Source: Lachnospiraceae bacterium UBA3711 (GTDB lineage: Bacteria > Bacillota > Clostridia > Lachnospirales > Lachnospiraceae). Taken from it: a stretch of 7,659 bases of DNA. The position numbers were made by a program, and so were the translations under genes. Location: NCBI GenBank assembly GCA_002371345.1, contig DFHY01000031.1, positions 11,421 to 19,079 of the forward strand. The letters run 5' to 3'. How positions within the stretch are numbered: position 1 is the first letter of the stretch; every line of letters begins with the position of its first letter. Below, one piece after another: positions 5,614 through 7,659 of the stretch. Below the pieces are notes generated by a model. The model did no database searches and was not told where the DNA came from. It saw only the letters and a list, made by a program, of their open reading frames with translations.

Positions 5614-5922
5614 TCAGTTGCCTGCGGAATCATATGATGTTTCAGACGCTCTCTCAAAAACAAACGGCTTCAGGCATGAGTATTTAACCCTGTACCCGGC
5701 ATTGGACCATTTTCCGGTCATCACGTAGCGGATACACTGCTGATTGTACAGGTCAAGCTCATGCAGGCGGTCCGTGCCGGTTATGACCGGGAAAGCCCAT
5801 TGATTCCAGCACAGCTCGTTTGATCCCGGTTTACCGAAGAATGTCTGGTGGTTAAGCGCTATCAGATCCCTTGCTTTTTCTTCGGGTTTCTGCGGTCCAT
5901 CCTTCAGGAAGCCATCATTATT
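5614..5922 (-). pseudogene. C-terminal remnant of an unidentified protein gene
   Basis: An open frame of 102 codons ends in TGA at 5614-5616. It is preceded in the same frame by TAG TGA and, further up, TAA. No start codon occurs in its first half, so it cannot be an intact gene. The peptide has protein-like composition: ARDLIALNHQTFFGKPGSNE, then CWNQWAFPVITGTDRLHELD, then CIRYVMTGKWSNAGYRVKY. From memory this vaguely resembles the C-terminal tail of some bacterial reverse transcriptases, but I cannot confirm it. The match-like part ends near YSCLK (about 5670), after which the sequence also serves as the promoter of the FN3 gene, suggesting a deletion junction. It lies 58 bases downstream of the AlkD-like gene. 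Confidence 0.5.
5629..5657 (-). promoter_or_regulatory. Sigma-A type promoter of the FN3-domain gene
   Basis: TTGAGA (-35, 5652-5657) and TATGAT (-10, 5629-5634) on the minus strand are 17 bases apart, each one mismatch from consensus. The predicted start near 5622 leaves a leader of about 33 bases before the ATG at 5589. The promoter lies within the end of the upstream open-frame remnant. Confidence 0.7.
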
Positions 5923-5980
5923 TCACTACTCACCGGCAGTTTACATATCATCTTCCTGCATATATGAACGGCTTATTGCT

Positions 5981-6667
5981 CTATCGCACTTTTAATGTTT
6001 TCAAGTATGCCTTCTGCTCATCCGTAATCCTGTAGCTTTCCACGCTTTTCCGGATCGCCTTGTTATGTACCCAGCCGTCCAGGCGCTTTCCTTCCAGGTA
6101 AGGCACAATCCTATCATACTGCTTAGCCAGTGCGGTCGCGAAATACCACGCGATCATCATGTTGATATAGTATTCCTCCGATTTGACTTCCGCCACCATG
6201 TCCGCATATCCTACCTCAAAGCGCTCGTCCAGAAAATGCCGCATCAGCATCCCGATCGCAAACCTGACTGTATAGGTTTGATCTGATTTGATCCATGACT
6301 GAATATACTGAAGCAGCTTCTCCGGCTCCCTTTTGAACGCCTTTGGCGAAAGCTGATCACAGGTGGCCCAATTATCTATGAAGGGCAGAAAGGCGTCGGC
6401 CTCTGCGATGCACTTGTCAAAATCCTTCTCCAGCGATATCACAAAGGCGTGCAGCTGGTCTTCATCGAAATACTGATGCGGCGTGCAAGAGAGAAAGTCC
6501 TCTTTATCGCGGTCTTTGTATAAATCTTTGGCAAACGCGCGGAGCGCCGGTGTCCTGACGCCTATGATTCTGTCGGCAGCTACCGTGGGGATGATTTTTG
6601 CCTGCAAAAGAGCGTAATCTACATCCCGCATCCGGAACAGCTCCGTGACGATCTCATCTCTGTTCAT
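5981..6667 (-). CDS. AlkD-like DNA alkylation repair protein (HEAT-like repeats)
   Basis: This is probably a cytoplasmic DNA glycosylase of the AlkD family (COG4912), which removes positively charged alkylated bases such as N3- and N7-alkylpurines without base flipping. The 228 residues are close to the size of Bacillus AlkD and almost entirely helical. An early GVRTPALRAFAKDL (36-49) is characteristic. Residues matching the known active-site pattern are Trp100 and Asp104 in NWATCD, Arg135 in TVRFAIG and Trp174 in IAWYFATAL. The C-terminal NKAIRKSVESYRIT (202-215) is typical. The Shine-Dalgarno is weak, and the ATG overlaps a TAA of an upstream degraded frame as TAATG. The gene may once have been coupled to a lost upstream gene. 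I see no convincing promoter of its own. Some relatives lack glycosylase activity, so activity is not proven. Confidence 0.88.
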   Translation of the reverse strand: MNRDEIVTELFRMRDVDYALLQAKIIPTVAADRIIGVRTPALRAFAKDLYKDRDKEDFLSCTPHQYFDEDQLHAFVISLEKDFDKCIAEADAFLPFIDNWATCDQLSPKAFKREPEKLLQYIQSWIKSDQTYTVRFAIGMLMRHFLDERFEVGYADMVAEVKSEEYYINMMIAWYFATALAKQYDRIVPYLEGKRLDGWVHNKAIRKSVESYRITDEQKAYLKTLKVR

Positions 6668-6686
6668 TATGATTTGCCCAGCTTTT

Positions 6687-6776
6687 TCACTCTATTCTGC
6701 AGCAGATATGCTTTTTATCTGCTCTAATACCAATTGTTCCGATCAGCTTCTCTCCGTCAAATGTCCCGTACGCCAT
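6687..6776 (-). pseudogene. GNAT acetyltransferase fragment
   Basis: Twenty-nine codons read MAYGTFDGEKLIGTIGIR followed by ADKKHIC and then a stop. This matches the central GNAT pattern in which a strand pair (FDGexLvGtigiR) is followed by HI and a hydrophobic FVD strand leading to the acetyl-CoA loop. The acetyl-CoA binding Q/R-x-x-G-x-G/A motif is absent; the frame ends in TGA just where the FVD strand should come. In another frame, 15 codons (Lys-Ala-Tyr-Leu-Leu onward) run to a TAA that overlaps the AlkD-like start. The fragment lies entirely between two intact genes and is most likely a decayed gene. Confidence 0.5.
6701..6723. repeat. Inverted repeat upstream of the AlkD-like gene
   Basis: AGCAGATA and TATCTGCT form a perfect 8-bp stem with a 7-base loop, inside the GNAT remnant and about 34 bases before the AlkD-like ATG. 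Neither strand has a T-run after it, so it is not an evident terminator. It could be a protein-binding dyad or coincidence. Confidence 0.4.
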
Positions 6777-6838
6777 GTCTCCATTTGTTTCCCCTTGGCG
6801 CACTGCCGAATGGGGCACAGGGAATCGCAATATGGCGT
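6773..6838 (-). pseudogene. Possible DUF3795-like cysteine-rich fragment
   Basis: In a different frame from the GNAT fragment, 22 codons include YCDSLCPIRQCAKGKQMETW. This resembles the core of DUF3795-type proteins, in which C-P-[VI]-[KR]-x-C-A/C is followed by K-G and a Cys where Trp now stands. It starts within a few bases of the YhfC-family stop and touches the GNAT fragment. The upstream part of the same frame overlaps the intact protease gene and the frame stops soon after, so no complete protein is encoded. A short chance match remains possible. Confidence 0.25.
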
Positions 6839-6840
6839 CT

Positions 6841-7659
6841 TTATGCTTTCATTTTCCTGTATAGTTTCCCGGAGATGAATACAATTACGACAGTCCATGC
6901 GGCGGCCCAGACCTCGACCGACCACAGCGGAACCGCACCTCTCTGGTACAATGCGGGGAATGTATCCATCAGCATATGCAGAAGGACCGCCATCGAAAGA
7001 AAAGCCTTCTTAGCGTTGCTAACACCATAATACACGATGACCGTCAGCCCGATATGGAGGATCATGCCCAGCAGCCGTTCAATGACATTCATGGCCATCA
7101 TTGAGTAATCGAACGCGGCTGCCGCCTGTACAGACGGAAGAGCAGCTGCGGCGGTTTCCTCCGTAATCTTCAGGGAACTGAGCGCGTGTTCCGCGTCTCC
7201 CTGAGAAAACAGCACCGCAATTACAAGATAGGTGATCATGGTCGGCAGAAGGATAGCCAAAATCTCGATGCCACCGTGACCGATACCGTACAGAACCGCA
7301 TTCTCACGGATACGATTCTTTTTCATAATGTATTTCAGAATGACATACCTGCCGCACTCTTCGAAAACGCCTGCCATAATGATTCCATAAAGGACGAAAG
7401 CTACTGTGTTTCCGTTGATGAATCGGGAAACGGGATTATCCGCAATGATGCAGAAATAATGCACGCCAAGTTCCAACACGCGGGCAGACACGATAAATCC
7501 AATAGCGCCTGCAATGAGCCAGCTGATATTTGTCTGTCCTGCATGCTTCCTGCGCCAGTAGATGAAGAAAATGACGGGGATCGCGATCATCAGAATGACC
7601 GTAATGATCAAAGCCGGTACACTGCTTTTGCCAATGACGATATTCTCGAACTCCGTCAT
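6841..7659 (-). CDS. YhfC-family intramembrane metalloprotease
   Basis: This is a predicted membrane protease of the YhfC family (PF10086, formerly DUF2324), distantly related to the CPBP/PrsW group. The 272 residues contain about seven hydrophobic segments. Conserved elements are FEECGR at 99-104 (Glu100, Glu101, Arg104), YGIGHGGIE at 124-132 (His128), ERLLGMILHIGL at 194-205 (Glu194, His202) and HMLMD at 228-232 (His228, Asp232). These are the polar and metal-ligand positions expected within membrane helices. A 30-residue acidic/alanine-rich loop (about 153-183) separates the second and third motifs. The ATG falls on the last base of the window, so its ribosome binding site and promoter are not visible, but the N-terminal layout suits a complete protein. 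The natural substrate is unknown. Confidence 0.85.
   Translation of the reverse strand: MTEFENIVIGKSSVPALIITVILMIAIPVIFFIYWRRKHAGQTNISWLIAGAIGFIVSARVLELGVHYFCIIADNPVSRFINGNTVAFVLYGIIMAGVFEECGRYVILKYIMKKNRIRENAVLYGIGHGGIEILAILLPTMITYLVIAVLFSQGDAEHALSSLKITEETAAAALPSVQAAAAFDYSMMAMNVIERLLGMILHIGLTVIVYYGVSNAKKAFLSMAVLLHMLMDTFPALYQRGAVPLWSVEVWAAAWTVVIVFISGKLYRKMKA

Noticed and set aside
6709..6718. Programmed -1 frameshift site (T AAA AAG) in the GNAT fragment
   Set aside because: The heptamer does not fit the A AAA AAG pattern, and the downstream frame does not restore GNAT motifs; decay is simpler.
6701..6723. Intrinsic terminator for the YhfC-family gene
   Set aside because: The stem is good but AT-rich, and no T-run follows on either strand.
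1..7659. CRISPR array, tRNA, rRNA, insertion sequence or intact defence or toxin-antitoxin system
   Set aside because: No regularly spaced repeats, cloverleaf-like sequence, conserved rRNA blocks or transposase motifs were seen on either strand; the only hints of mobile genes are the short remnants described.

Overview
The window is about 7.7 kb of roughly 50% G+C DNA in which every gene I can support lies on the minus strand. It probably comes from a clostridial Firmicute, and a Lachnospiraceae-like gut or rumen organism is my best guess. The reasons are purine-rich Shine-Dalgarno sites (AAGGAGG, GAGGAGGG), sigma-A type promoters, a secreted protein ending in the basic fibronectin type III domain common in that group, and a YhfC-family membrane protease. 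This assignment is inference; no rRNA or marker gene is present.

Reading in the direction of transcription (high to low coordinates), the right third holds a YhfC-family intramembrane protease (6841-7659), a short stretch of decayed coding sequence with a GNAT acetyltransferase fragment and a cysteine-rich DUF3795-like patch (about 6687-6838), an AlkD-like DNA alkylation repair protein (5981-6667), and a 102-codon C-terminal remnant of an unidentified gene (5614-5922). A secreted protein with a propeller-like domain, a charged helix and an FN3 domain follows (4324-5589). It has its own good promoter, which sits inside the end of the remnant.

The left half is a branched-chain amino acid (LIV/HAAT-type) ABC transporter operon in the order livK, livH, livM, livG (4197 down to 117). 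LivK captures the amino acid outside the cell, LivH and LivM form the membrane channel, and LivG is one of the two expected ATPases. The partner LivF is not in the window; it may lie beyond position 1. The operon has a clear promoter (4289-4317) whose spacer is a perfect tandem 8-bp repeat. Strong hairpins separate livK from livH, as expected for making more binding protein than permease.

The most interesting signal is the livK leader. A 23-codon open frame begins at the predicted transcription start, contains the run Ile-Ile-Pro-Val-Leu, and stops directly against the livK ribosome binding site. It overlaps two hairpins, and one arm of the first could instead pair with that ribosome binding site. 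This resembles a translational attenuator sensing the transporter's own substrates, but it is a hypothesis and chance has not been excluded. I see no CRISPR array, tRNA, rRNA, insertion sequence or intact defence system.
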